NCBI GenBank assembly: GCA_963677085.2
Contig: CAXXFH010000004.1
Span: 3,906,001-3,970,000 of the forward strand
Direction of reading: 5' to 3'
DNA: 64,000 nt
DNA from: G963677085 sp963677085
GTDB lineage: Bacteria > Planctomycetota > Planctomycetia > Pirellulales > Thermoguttaceae
Of this stretch, positions 1-7,817 are shown one piece after another. Position 1 is the stretch's first letter; each line of letters opens with the position of its first letter. The notes under the pieces are model-generated. The model worked only from the letters and a program-made list of their open reading frames with translations. It did not search any database and was not told the DNA's origin. The position numbers and the translations under genes were made by a program.

Positions 1-180
1 ATGGCGGTGAACTCGGGGAACGATCTGGTATTGACCGTCGACCAGCATCGCGCCACTGCCGGCCGCACCGATTTCTGTGTGACTTACGACGGGCGACTTT
101 TCATGTTTGCCTGCGAAGAGACGTTGCAGAAATTCCTGAAAGATCCGAGACGCTACCAGAAAGCGTGTTTGGAAAAATAG
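1..180 (+). CDS. YHS-like domain protein, 3' end (5' part may lie outside window)
   Basis: The frame is open from base 1 and ends in TAG at 178-180, giving 59 visible residues. An ATG stands at base 1, but the frame may continue upstream, so the true start is unknown. The segment FCVTYDGRLFMFACEETLQKF followed by a D-P-R-R-Y tail resembles the C-terminal part of YHS/TRASH-type small metal-associated domains (aromatic-rich, F.c.e....F..dP..Y). The role is therefore only a guess: metal binding or a domain appended to a larger protein. The last residues (KACLEK) are encoded by the terminal inverted repeat of a MITE-like element beginning near 160, so the element supplies the stop codon. Function is unassigned. 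Confidence 0.5.
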   Translation: MAVNSGNDLVLTVDQHRATAGRTDFCVTYDGRLFMFACEETLQKFLKDPRRYQKACLEK

Positions 181-350
181 CGTACTCTCTCCCGCTCTGC
201 GGGAGAGGGTGGCGGCGAAGCCGCCGGGTGAGGGCGTTCGCATTGGTGCCGATTCTTTTTTCACAGGAGAATCTTTGTTGCGACAATCTTCTCAACCCCC
301 GGCCCCTCTCCCCAAAGCGAGAGTGGAGAACGTTTTCGAAACACGTTCTG
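160..350. repeat. MITE/REPIN-like element, copy A (about 191 bp)
   Basis: The element is bounded by an imperfect terminal inverted repeat (left AAAGCGTGTTTGGAAAAA, right CGAAACACGTTCTG). Inside are a hairpin of the CTCTCCCGC..GCGGGAGAG type, a GGCGGCGAAGCCGCC hairpin and a decayed second arm (CCCCCGGCCCCTCTCCCC). It has the same length and architecture as the copy at 13581-13771 but opposite orientation. It overlaps the end of the upstream gene and leaves about 65 bp before neuC. No transposase is visible; mobility is inferred from the copy number and matching ends. Confidence 0.7.
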
Positions 351-416
351 GAGGTCGTGGCGAAGCGAGCTAGTCGTGGCAATCTTTGATGAACGGTTAC
401 GCCTGGAGAAACAACT

Positions 417-1634
417 ATGGCAAAACGTAAGGTTTGTGTTGTTATCACTGCAAGACCGAGTTACAGTCGGGTGAAGACCGTGCTTGGGGCATTGCGAGAT
501 TGCGACGATACCGAACTGCAACTCGTCGTGGCGGCTTCTGCTCTACTGAAACGCTACGGTCGAACAGTGCAGATGATCGAGGAGGAAGGGTTTCCGATTA
601 CAGCGCGCGTGTTCTCGGTTCTCGAAGGCGAAGGTCCGACGGCCATGGCGCGAAGTACCGGCCTGGGATTGTTGGACCTAAGCACCGTATTGGATAACCT
701 GCAGCCGGACGTGGTGGTGACCAATGGCGACCGCTACGAGACGCTGGCTACGGCCGTGGCGACTTCGTACATGAACATCCCCCTGGCGCACATCCAGGGC
801 GGTGAAGTCACCGGGTCGATTGACGAGAAGGTACGCCACGCGGTCACGAAGCTTTCCGACCTTCATTTTGTAGCCACGATGGGAGCCGCTCGCCGGGTGG
901 AACAGATGGGAGAAGATCCCTCGGCCGTGTTTTGTACCGGCTGTCCGGGGATTGATCTGGTGGCGGAAATTCTCGATTCTCCGCAGCTCGATTTCGATCC
1001 GTTCGAGAAGTATGGCGGCGTGGGGACTTTTCCCGACTTAAGCCGGGGTTACCTTGTGGTAATGCAACACCCGGTGACGACCGAGTATCAGGAAGCACGG
1101 CAGCAGGTTCTCGAAACCCTTAAGGCGGTGCACCATCTTCAGTTGCCCGCTTTGTGGTTCTGGCCGAATGTCGACGCCGGCTCCGATGGCACCTCGGCCG
1201 GGATTCGTAGATTCCGTGAACAGGAGAACCCCGAGAATCTCCACTTCTTCAAAAATATGATTCCCCGCGACTTCCTCCGTTTGTTGAGCAACGCCCGTTG
1301 CCTGGTGGGAAATTCAAGCGTGGGAATCCGCGAAGGAGCCTTTTTGGGCGTTCCCGTGGTGAATGTGGGGACGCGACAGATGGGCCGAGAACGGGGCCAG
1401 AACGTCGTCGACGTGGACCACAATCATCGTGCGATCGAGGAGGCCATCGTCCGGCAAGTGGCGCACGGCCCCTACGAGCAGGACCACCTTTATGGCGATG
1501 GGCAATCGGGCGAGCGGATTGGGTACCTACTGGCGACGACCGCGCTGCGATGCTCCAAACGCTGGGTCGATTCCCCCGCTGAAAGCTCGCCAGTTGGCCA
1601 CACGATTCCACTTACGTTGCTCAAAGCGGCTTGA
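417..1634 (+). CDS. neuC: UDP-N-acetylglucosamine 2-epimerase, hydrolysing (NeuC/LegG type)
   Basis: The 405-residue protein matches the usual length and motifs of hydrolysing UDP-GlcNAc 2-epimerases (GT-B fold): an N-terminal VVITARPSYSRVK, then NGDRYETLA, then IPLAHIQGGEVTGSIDEKVRHAVTKLSDLHF, and a C-terminal LVGNSSVGIREGAFLGVPVVNVGTRQ. These enzymes convert UDP-GlcNAc (or a modified form) to ManNAc-type sugar plus UDP in the cytoplasm, the first committed step to sialic, legionaminic or related nonulosonic acids. The start is chosen for a GGAG box about 9 bases upstream. The next gene encodes the CMP-activating enzyme, so the pair belongs to one pathway. Which nonulosonate is made cannot be read from sequence alone. 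No condensing synthase (NeuB) is in the window. Confidence 0.88.
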   Translation: MAKRKVCVVITARPSYSRVKTVLGALRDCDDTELQLVVAASALLKRYGRTVQMIEEEGFPITARVFSVLEGEGPTAMARSTGLGLLDLSTVLDNLQPDVVVTNGDRYETLATAVATSYMNIPLAHIQGGEVTGSIDEKVRHAVTKLSDLHFVATMGAARRVEQMGEDPSAVFCTGCPGIDLVAEILDSPQLDFDPFEKYGGVGTFPDLSRGYLVVMQHPVTTEYQEARQQVLETLKAVHHLQLPALWFWPNVDAGSDGTSAGIRRFREQENPENLHFFKNMIPRDFLRLLSNARCLVGNSSVGIREGAFLGVPVVNVGTRQMGRERGQNVVDVDHNHRAIEEAIVRQVAHGPYEQDHLYGDGQSGERIGYLLATTALRCSKRWVDSPAESSPVGHTIPLTLLKAA

Positions 1635-1771
1635 CATAGAACAGCATATTGCAGTAAACCATCCGGGCGATGCCGTTTTCGGCGGTTTTTGACTTTTGCA
1701 CATGGCACCCGCGAAGTCAAAGTGGTCAGACCACTACCCGTCGCTTTTCCAACCACTTGGAGATCGTTGTG

Positions 1772-2479
1772 ATGCGGAACTTGGGAATCATACCAGCACG
1801 TGCCGGGTCGAAACGTGTTCCGCGTAAAAATGTGCGTTTGCTCGGTGGCAAACCGTTGGTGGCCTGGACGATTGAAGCTGCGCTGAAGGCTACCAGCCTA
1901 GATCGGTTGGTCGTGTCATCCGACGATCCGCATGTGCTGCGGATTGCCGCCACCTACGACGGGCAACTGATTCTCCGCCGTCCAAGAAACCTGGCAAACG
2001 ATCGCTCGCTGGCGATCGACTATGTTCGCCACGCCTTGAAGGCCTGCGAAACGGCCGACACGGCGGGGTTCGATACGGTGACCATCATCCAGCCGACGTC
2101 GCCGTTTACCTTGCCTGAGGATATCGATGCCACCGTCGACTTGCTTGCCCAAAGCCATGCCGATACGGCTGTGAGCGTGATGAAGCTCGATCAGGTGATC
2201 CATCCCTTCAAACTGAAGGTGCTCGAAGGCGACCGCCTGCTGCCCTACCTGGAGGAGGAGCGGGGGCGAATGGCCGATCACCAATTGCCGCAACTTCATT
2301 CTCGCAACGGGGCCGTGTACGCCACGCGTCGCTCGGTCATTGACGCCGGCCAAATTATCGGTGAAGATTGCCGGGGTTACGTGATGCCCACCGAACGATC
2401 GGTCGATATCAACGAAGAAATCGACATGGCATTTGCCGAGTTTCTGCTTGCGCGGCGAGAGGCACGTTTGGCGGCATAA
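1772..2479 (+). CDS. neuA: CMP-nonulosonate (acylneuraminate) cytidylyltransferase
   Basis: The 235-residue protein begins MRNLGIIPARAGSKRVPRKN, the nucleotide-binding signature of CMP-sialate synthetases and their PseF/LegF relatives. It continues with a family-typical VVSSDDPHVL and IIQPTSPFTLPEDIDATVDLL. It activates a nonulosonic acid with CTP before transfer to a surface glycan. An ATG at 1772 with GGAG nine bases upstream is preferred to a longer frame from 1670, whose extra residues do not resemble the family. It lies 137 bp after neuC in the same direction. The RAGSK variant of the usual RGGSK is within family range. Substrate (Neu5Ac, legionaminic or pseudaminic acid) is undetermined. 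Confidence 0.87.
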   Translation: MRNLGIIPARAGSKRVPRKNVRLLGGKPLVAWTIEAALKATSLDRLVVSSDDPHVLRIAATYDGQLILRRPRNLANDRSLAIDYVRHALKACETADTAGFDTVTIIQPTSPFTLPEDIDATVDLLAQSHADTAVSVMKLDQVIHPFKLKVLEGDRLLPYLEEERGRMADHQLPQLHSRNGAVYATRRSVIDAGQIIGEDCRGYVMPTERSVDINEEIDMAFAEFLLARREARLAA

Positions 2480-2521
2480 CTGGCCGCTTGAAGTTCGCCG
2501 TCGTGCCTTGCCTGAAGTGAC

Positions 2522-2584
2522 GGGTGCCATGGCAGCTCGTCTGCCTTTGTTTCGGTCGCGGTGGGTAAGCCGCCACTGGCACCC
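2522..2584. repeat. Dispersed GGGTGCC..GGCACCC palindromic repeat
   Basis: A 63-bp unit begins GGGTGCCATGG and ends CCACTGGCACCC, so its ends are inverted copies, with an internal GCAGCTCGTCTGCC segment. Similar units of 60-61 bp are at 39466-39526 and 57329-57388. Shorter relatives occur near 3131-3165, 25014-25037, 25703-25750 and 57592-57612. It fills the gap between neuA and the VanZ-like gene. Confidence 0.6.
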
Positions 2585-2645
2585 GAGCGGTGGTCCAGAG
2601 AATTCACCGCCAGCCGAAACCCGCGCCTACATCTCGGGCAGCAGT

Positions 2646-3029
2646 ATGCGAAGTAATCGAGTTCTGGTCTTCCGGCTGTTGAGTCTTGCCTACGGCACCA
2701 TGCTTACGGTGTTGCTGCTGGTTCCGAACCCAGGAGCACTGTTCGGGCTGCCACCCTCGGGTTTCCAACCGCGTTGGGGTGTGCACTTCACCTTCTTCGT
2801 TGGGATCACCTTCCTGGTGCTGGGGAGTCGTTTCTTCCGCCGCTCGGCGACCGCGCTTGCCCTGCTCGTGGGATATGCGATCGTCATCGAATCGCTTCAG
2901 GTGTTGGTTCCCCTCCGCACGGTGGAACTGAAGGACTACGCCGAAAACCTGGGCGGAATCGTCGTCGGCACCCTGCTTTGGCTGGCCGCGCGAGACCTCG
3001 GCGCGAGGTTCTCTTCCAAGACGGCTTGA
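2646..3029 (+). CDS. VanZ-like membrane protein
   Basis: The 127-residue protein has about four hydrophobic segments. Its central signature IESLQVLVPLRTVELKDYAENLGG matches the VanZ family motif (E..Q...P.R.....D...N..G). VanZ-like proteins are small integral membrane proteins; one was linked to teicoplanin resistance, but most have no known role and are common near polysaccharide genes. The ATG at 2646 is chosen because residues before it are encoded by the dispersed repeat and lack membrane character. No strong ribosome binding site is apparent. It is codirectional with neuC and neuA, which suggests but does not prove a surface-polymer function. Confidence 0.75.
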   Translation: MRSNRVLVFRLLSLAYGTMLTVLLLVPNPGALFGLPPSGFQPRWGVHFTFFVGITFLVLGSRFFRRSATALALLVGYAIVIESLQVLVPLRTVELKDYAENLGGIVVGTLLWLAARDLGARFSSKTA

Positions 3030-3241
3030 AGGTGCTCCCGATAGAACCTGGCGAATGCGACCCACCACTACTCGTCTGGTCAATGATTACAAGCCGAGTG
3101 CGATGGACGACTTGTGCGCACTTGCTTCAGCAGCGGCGGGCAAGCCGCCATTGGCACACTGATCCCCATAAGAGTAGCCGAGGTGTCCCGGCGCGTTCAC
3201 GAGCGAACGGCAGCATCTTGGGGGGCTGAATCCGTAACGTA

Positions 3242-4114
3242 TCAGCGGTTGAAGCCTGGGTAGAAGTCGCCGTATTGCTGATAGTATTGCGGCGAACTGA
3301 CGCCCTGTAGGCGTTGGGTTTCACGGCCGAGCGTGCCAATCGCCTGATTCTGCTGAACGGCCGTGTTCTGAAGCCCACGGATCTGTTGTCCGACTTGGGT
3401 GTTCGTATTGCGTTGCTGCACGAGTGGCCGGACCAGGGTGGTGTAGTTGTCGATCGTGCCCAGGTTGTTGTCGGTACGGAAGAGGTTCAAATAGGGGCTG
3501 ATCGCCGGTGGCTCACGGTAACCGGCAAACGGCTTCTGGCTTCCGCCCTGTCGGGCGTGAGTTGCTGCGGCCTTGTACTGCGTGGTGTTGCGGCCGTACA
3601 ACGACGTGGACGACGAGGACTGTGGGCTGCCATAAGCGGTGAAGCCACTGCGACTTCGCGCCTCGAAAGCCGAGGAACCATAGCGTCGGGCACCGTACGA
3701 TTGGGTCCGGCCTCCCGGGTTCGTCGGTTGGCTTTGGATGAGAGGCTGTCCTGGCACGCCAAGCATGTTTCCTGCGGCCGTAGGCAAGGCCAAGGGCACG
3801 GTTTCCTCAGCGGCCGATTCAGTTGGCAAAGCCGGCATGGTCTGTGGACGCTCAGCGCCCTGTGCCGTGGGACTACCCGGTTGGGCTGTTGCCTGTGACC
3901 GACGATCAGGCGATGCGGCGTTTCGCGAACGGTCGCCTCGGGTTGGATAAGCCTGACGCGGTGCCAGCCCGGGTGAAGACGTTCCACCAGCCGACCTTTC
4001 GGGCCCGAGATCGAACTGCGGCGCAGTAGTCTGGCTAGTTGACGATTCTGAATCTATTGGTGGCAATACCACACCACCGAACAGAAGTGCAGCGATACTT
4101 AGGATAGCATTCAT
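3242..4114 (-). CDS. Secreted low-complexity protein of unknown function
   Basis: The 290-residue protein starts with MNAILSIAALLFGGVVLPP, a short signal-peptide-like segment. It continues as Ser/Pro/Gln/Ala/Arg-rich, probably disordered sequence, and ends in a helical Gln/Asn-rich part with regular polar spacing (TQVGQQIRGLQNTAVQQNQAIGTL) and a Tyr-rich tail (YYQQYGDFYPGF). The ATG at 4114 has GGAGG eight bases upstream; a GTG one codon earlier is the alternative. It is the last gene of a minus-strand series with the export lipoprotein, heparinase-like protein and glycosyltransferase, so an envelope or extracellular-matrix role is plausible. I recognise no domain. Confidence 0.65.
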   Translation of the reverse strand: MNAILSIAALLFGGVVLPPIDSESSTSQTTAPQFDLGPERSAGGTSSPGLAPRQAYPTRGDRSRNAASPDRRSQATAQPGSPTAQGAERPQTMPALPTESAAEETVPLALPTAAGNMLGVPGQPLIQSQPTNPGGRTQSYGARRYGSSAFEARSRSGFTAYGSPQSSSSTSLYGRNTTQYKAAATHARQGGSQKPFAGYREPPAISPYLNLFRTDNNLGTIDNYTTLVRPLVQQRNTNTQVGQQIRGLQNTAVQQNQAIGTLGRETQRLQGVSSPQYYQQYGDFYPGFNR

Positions 4115-4457
4115 CACACAGGCCTCCCATTGGCCCGTCGGTTACGGGGCCGGTACTCGTACCCAAGAGGGAACGCACCGAAAAAACGCCCTTCTCACTG
4201 GATTTTACGCTCTGGCAGTGCCCACGGCAATCTGAATCATATAGCCCCCCCAGATGTTTGTGTTTTGGCTTGGGTGCCGCTGTGCCGAGCGGCCGTTTTT
4301 TGGCCATCGTGGGGGGCGCTATGCCACGAACATCAAGGGTCGTTGACTATCTCGCAAAGATCGGAGACCAGCGACCAACGGGGAGCGGGTTCTTGCTTGG
4401 GTGCGGTGGCGCCGGTTTGGTTGGTGGTCCTGTCGCCCTATATAGGTATAACCCTGT
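4115..4457. other. Intergenic gap with dispersed repeats
   Basis: This 343-bp stretch lies between two minus-strand genes. The part nearest the downstream gene should hold its promoter, but no clear box is visible. Around 4265-4310 is GCTTGGGTGCCGCTGTGCC followed by a CGGCCGTTTTTTGGCC hairpin. At 4369-4438 is a copy of the GGGTGCGGT/CACCGGTTTGG repeat family. Confidence 0.5.
4369..4438 (+). repeat. Dispersed repeat family R1 (GGGTGCGG..CACCGGTTTGG), copy 1
   Basis: The order of blocks is AGCGACCAACGGGGAGCGGG, TTCTTGCTTGGGTGCGGTGG, GCCGGTTTGGTTGGTGG. The same order is seen at 7748-7812, at 53410-53473 (reverse strand), and partly at 22446-22486 (reverse strand). All four are intergenic or abut gene ends. 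No coding potential is evident. Confidence 0.7.
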
Positions 4458-5525
4458 TTAGTAGCGACGGTTTCGGTTGTAACCGCGACCCAGTATCTGC
4501 GTTCCGCGTATTGTGTTCGTACCCAACGACACGGCTCCCGCCAATCGCTCGAACGGACCGAGGATTTTGGCCAGCACGTTGGTTGTGGTAACGATCTGGT
4601 CCTCGCCGATCATGACGCGGTCGCCCGGCATCACCTGGTAGTTGGTTGCTTCGTCGCCACCTTGGGCAATCGCGTTATAATCGACCGGAAGAATTTGTTC
4701 ACAGCGAAACCCGCCCGGTGCCGGTCGCGCGATCCAGATCTTCGTGCTGGAGAGTTGCGAAATTCCGCCCACGTTGCTCAGGGCATCCAATACGGTCTCT
4801 TTGCCGGTGATCGGTACGCGAACGATGTTGTCGCCCAGGCCGGCGCCCTGGGTGACGACATAGTAGAACTTGCTGTTGTAAGCGATCACGTTGACGGCCA
4901 CCTCGGGCGAGTCGAAGTATTGCGAGAGGTGCTTTTTCATTGCGTCGGCCGCATCGGCGATTGTCTTGCCGGCCACGTGGACCGAGCCGTATTGCCGCAA
5001 GTTCACCGTGCCGTCGGGGCCGACCAAATATTGTCCGGTGATTTGCTGGGTGCCCGAGGCCCGCGCCAGACGCACCGAAACCTCCGGCTGGCGGAGGATT
5101 TTTTTCAGTTGGGTGTCGATGACCTTCTGGGCCTCTTCGATCGTCATGCCGGCGATCCGCACGCTGCCGTAGGCCGGCCCCAGGTTGACGGTCCCCTCGG
5201 CTTCGACCAAATAGAAGTCGTTGATCGGCTGGTCCAGCAGGGTGCCGGCCACCTGGATCTGTAGCACGTCGTACACCTCGACGCGATACGGCGGCAAGGG
5301 CACCAGCTTCAACACCTCGAGCTCCAACACGTCGGGCGGCTCGATGCGGTACTCCGGAAGCGACATCATGGCCCGACCTCGCGGTGGCTCGATCGCTGGC
5401 GGTGCCGGCTGTTCGAGCGACTGATCGTAGAAGTCGATCGGCTGGCAGCCGCCAAACCCCAGAACGACCGCTATCGCTAGCATCGATAACAGGCCGGTCT
5501 GTGGTGATACGGCAAATTTGCTCAT
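4458..5525 (-). CDS. Polysaccharide export lipoprotein (Wza/SLBB family)
   Basis: The 355-residue protein starts MSKFAVSPQTGLLSMLAIAV and has a lipobox ending at Cys27 (GFGGC), so it should be an outer-membrane or envelope lipoprotein. Residues ~65-150 hold a polysaccharide-export domain whose opening is duplicated (YRIEPPDVLELEV then YRVEVYDVLQIQV). SLBB-like repeats follow, with DGTVNL..YGSVHVAGKT patterns. Wza-type proteins form the outer channel for capsule or exopolysaccharide export. The start at 5525 is chosen for the signal peptide; the frame is open to 5708, but those 61 residues would bury it. It is flanked on the same strand by the heparinase-like protein and a small secreted protein. 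Confidence 0.82.
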   Translation of the reverse strand: MSKFAVSPQTGLLSMLAIAVVLGFGGCQPIDFYDQSLEQPAPPAIEPPRGRAMMSLPEYRIEPPDVLELEVLKLVPLPPYRVEVYDVLQIQVAGTLLDQPINDFYLVEAEGTVNLGPAYGSVRIAGMTIEEAQKVIDTQLKKILRQPEVSVRLARASGTQQITGQYLVGPDGTVNLRQYGSVHVAGKTIADAADAMKKHLSQYFDSPEVAVNVIAYNSKFYYVVTQGAGLGDNIVRVPITGKETVLDALSNVGGISQLSSTKIWIARPAPGGFRCEQILPVDYNAIAQGGDEATNYQVMPGDRVMIGEDQIVTTTNVLAKILGPFERLAGAVSLGTNTIRGTQILGRGYNRNRRY

Positions 5526-5971
5526 GGTAGACGTCTCGTGGCGATCGACTGCGATGGGTTCGATGGCGAGGGATTCAGGCTTGAGGCCGTCCCACGCATC
5601 GACAGCTGGGGCTTTAGGTGGAAAGGGTTGAGTTGGCTGCTTGCTAGACTCTTGAATGCCGTGTTTCGGTAAAGTCGCTTTAAGCTGCGCTGTCGCAATA
5701 ATCGGCAAAGTTTAACATTCACTTGAGGGCGTTCCTGGATTCCCGCCGTTGGTTCTGTAAGACGGCATGGCTGCGGCAGGAAGGACGGGGAAGTGGCTTG
5801 GGTGGAGGGGGGCGGTGGGGGGGAGTGGAGCGGTTGGTGGGAGGCGCCGATGATTTTTCGGTCAGGGCTTCACTGGTAGCGAGATCAATTGCGGAAAACC
5901 ATCGGCGCCACCGGTGAACGGTTACCAAGCGGCCCGTGGTACCTCATGGCTGACGTCGACGGACGAGGCCG
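5526..5971. other. Intergenic gap with G-rich tract and hairpin repeat
   Basis: The 446-bp gap holds a plus-strand G-rich run at 5783-5845 with at least six runs of three or more G, a candidate G-quadruplex. At 5843-5914 is a repeat with arms GGCGCCGATGATTTTTCGG and GCGGAAAACCATCGGCGCC, related to the family at 13851 and 51233. The hairpin may act as a 3' end for the minus-strand gene that stops at 5972. The 5526-5708 part is open in the frame of the export lipoprotein but is judged non-coding. Confidence 0.5.
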
Positions 5972-7708
5972 TCAGAACTGCCGCACGATCGTCACCTCGC
6001 GCTGCCGGTTCAACTCGTCGACATGGGCGGCCAGATCGTCCCATGGTTTCAGCACGGCGTCCTGGTAGACGTTGGCTGCTGCCACGTAGTCCGCTTGGTG
6101 GTCAGTGCCGTAGCTCATCCGGCGTACGCGAACCGAAGGGCTCGTCAGGCGGATCGTATCGGTCACCTGGAGTGTCGGGGCCGTGACTCCCTTGGAAGTG
6201 GTCCCCTTGGTAATGGTGTCCGGCTTGGTCATTAGTTCGACGGTCCGCTTCAACTGAATTGGGCACGCGTGCCGGTTGGTGATCAGCCGACGCTGCAAGA
6301 CACGCCGCACGAGGTTTCGGCACCAGCGGCCCACGACCGCCATGCCTAGGTGGAAGACGGCCTGTTTGATGGGCGTGGCCGTTTCGAATCGGGCCCAATG
6401 TAGCGCGCCCGAGACGGTTACCCCCCCAGGCACGTTTGGGTCGACCGGGTTGGCGATTAATTCCAACAAGCGGTCCATCTCATGCATCTGCGAGACGGCC
6501 ACTTGGCCATCAGTCGTTTCGACGATCAGGCCAGCGTCGGTCACCACGGGCCGCCCGACGTCGAAGTGCTTGAACACACCACCCCGGGCGGCCGAGACGA
6601 TCGTATGGGTGTGGTCGTTGCGACGAACCAGTAGCCGGGCTTTCGGCAGGTAGCAAACCGAAGGGCTTGCCGGCATTTTCGGGGTAAGGGGCCGCTCGGG
6701 CGAGAAATCCCGGTAGGCCTCGATCAGGTTACCCAGCCGGTGGATAAACATCCGATCATCGTCGAAAGCCGCTTGCCGATCGGTGGCCAAAGTGCGAAGA
6801 AAGCCATCGGCCAAGTCGGCTGCCGCAGCGTTTTCGCAGGCTAACAGTTCGAAGCCATGGGGGTAGAAGTGGTACGTTCCACGACTGCCGTACTCGCCGG
6901 CATAGCTGTCGTCGGGATGCAGAAACAACCGCGCGAAATCGACCGCCCGACGCAACGGCTCGTCGAGCGCGGTGTCGCCCGTTTGGCGGCGTATTTTTGC
7001 CAGGCAGTCGATGGTTACCGTTTGATAGCCGGGATCGGCGCCGTCGTATTCCTGGAACCATCCCTCGTCGGTCTGCCAGGCGAGAACTTGGGCGATGCGT
7101 TGCCGGGCCGATTCGCGATACGTCGGGTTGCCGGTAATTTCGGCCACGCGCAGCAATCCCAAGGCGGCCAGGGCGTGGTGATTGGTCAGGCGGCCCGACT
7201 CGTCGTGTTCGGCAACCCATCGGGCGCGACGTTCGAGCCAAGCGACCAGTTCCGCGTCGTCGAGATCTAGCAGTTGATACGCCCGGGCGGCCGCCTGCAA
7301 CGAAAACACGGCCGCTCCCAAGGCACGCTCGAATGGATAGTAGTCGTCGCAAGAGCCGTCGGCGTGGCTGCTTCGAGCGGCGAAACGAATAGCCGCCACC
7401 GCCAGTTCTCGTACACGCGGTTCGCCCTGCCACCGGTTGCCGGGCAGAGTCGTCGAATAGACCAACGCCAGCGGCAAGGCTCCCTCTTGGTACATCTGCG
7501 AGGGAAAGCTGGCCGTGCGATAGTGCCAGAACTCGCGATCCAGGCAGCCGTACGTCGAGCGATACGGATTTCGGTCGATTGCACCGAGTAGGCGAGGCAC
7601 GGCAGCCAACGCGGCCCGAGCGTAGTGGGGCCGAAGTGTTTTGTCGCGAGCTTCGCAGTTCGGCTCGCCTTTGGTGTTGCCGTCGTCGCTGGTTATCGAT
7701 TTCGACAT
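5972..7708 (-). CDS. Heparinase II/III-like (alpha/alpha) toroid protein
   Basis: The 578-residue protein lacks a signal peptide. Residues ~25-330 are helical with repeated aromatic/acidic motifs (YGCLDREFWHYR, SQMYQEGALPLALVYST, GWFQEYDGADPGYQTVTIDCLAKI), typical of an (alpha/alpha)6 barrel. The C-terminal half is beta-rich (ARLLVRRNDHTHTIVSAARGGVFKHF, TDAGLIVETTDG), as in heparinase II/III-like proteins that act on uronic-acid glycans. Its place between a glycosyltransferase and an export lipoprotein, all on one strand, suggests modification or quality control of a secreted polysaccharide rather than nutrition. Catalytic residues could not be assigned by eye. The start ATG at 7708 has only a weak AGG box. 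Family assignment is tentative. Confidence 0.6.
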   Translation of the reverse strand: MSKSITSDDGNTKGEPNCEARDKTLRPHYARAALAAVPRLLGAIDRNPYRSTYGCLDREFWHYRTASFPSQMYQEGALPLALVYSTTLPGNRWQGEPRVRELAVAAIRFAARSSHADGSCDDYYPFERALGAAVFSLQAAARAYQLLDLDDAELVAWLERRARWVAEHDESGRLTNHHALAALGLLRVAEITGNPTYRESARQRIAQVLAWQTDEGWFQEYDGADPGYQTVTIDCLAKIRRQTGDTALDEPLRRAVDFARLFLHPDDSYAGEYGSRGTYHFYPHGFELLACENAAAADLADGFLRTLATDRQAAFDDDRMFIHRLGNLIEAYRDFSPERPLTPKMPASPSVCYLPKARLLVRRNDHTHTIVSAARGGVFKHFDVGRPVVTDAGLIVETTDGQVAVSQMHEMDRLLELIANPVDPNVPGGVTVSGALHWARFETATPIKQAVFHLGMAVVGRWCRNLVRRVLQRRLITNRHACPIQLKRTVELMTKPDTITKGTTSKGVTAPTLQVTDTIRLTSPSVRVRRMSYGTDHQADYVAAANVYQDAVLKPWDDLAAHVDELNRQREVTIVRQF

Positions 7709-7747
7709 GTCGCCGGGTTGCCTACTGGCGATATTTTTTCAACGAGT

Positions 7748-7812
7748 CAGCGACAACGAGAGCCGGTTTGCACCTGGGTGCGGCAGCACCGGTTTGGCTG
7801 GCGGCTTTTTTG
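7748..7812 (+). repeat. Dispersed repeat family R1, copy 2
   Basis: It contains CAGCGACAACGAGAGCCGG, CACCTGGGTGCGGCAGCACC and GGTTTGGCTGGCGG, then GGCGGCTTTTTTGCCGCC, a short perfect hairpin. It ends five bases from the stop codon of the glycosyltransferase gene, so it may serve as that gene's transcript end. The same block order is seen at 4369-4438 and 53410-53473. Confidence 0.65.
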
Positions 7813-7817
7813 CCGCC

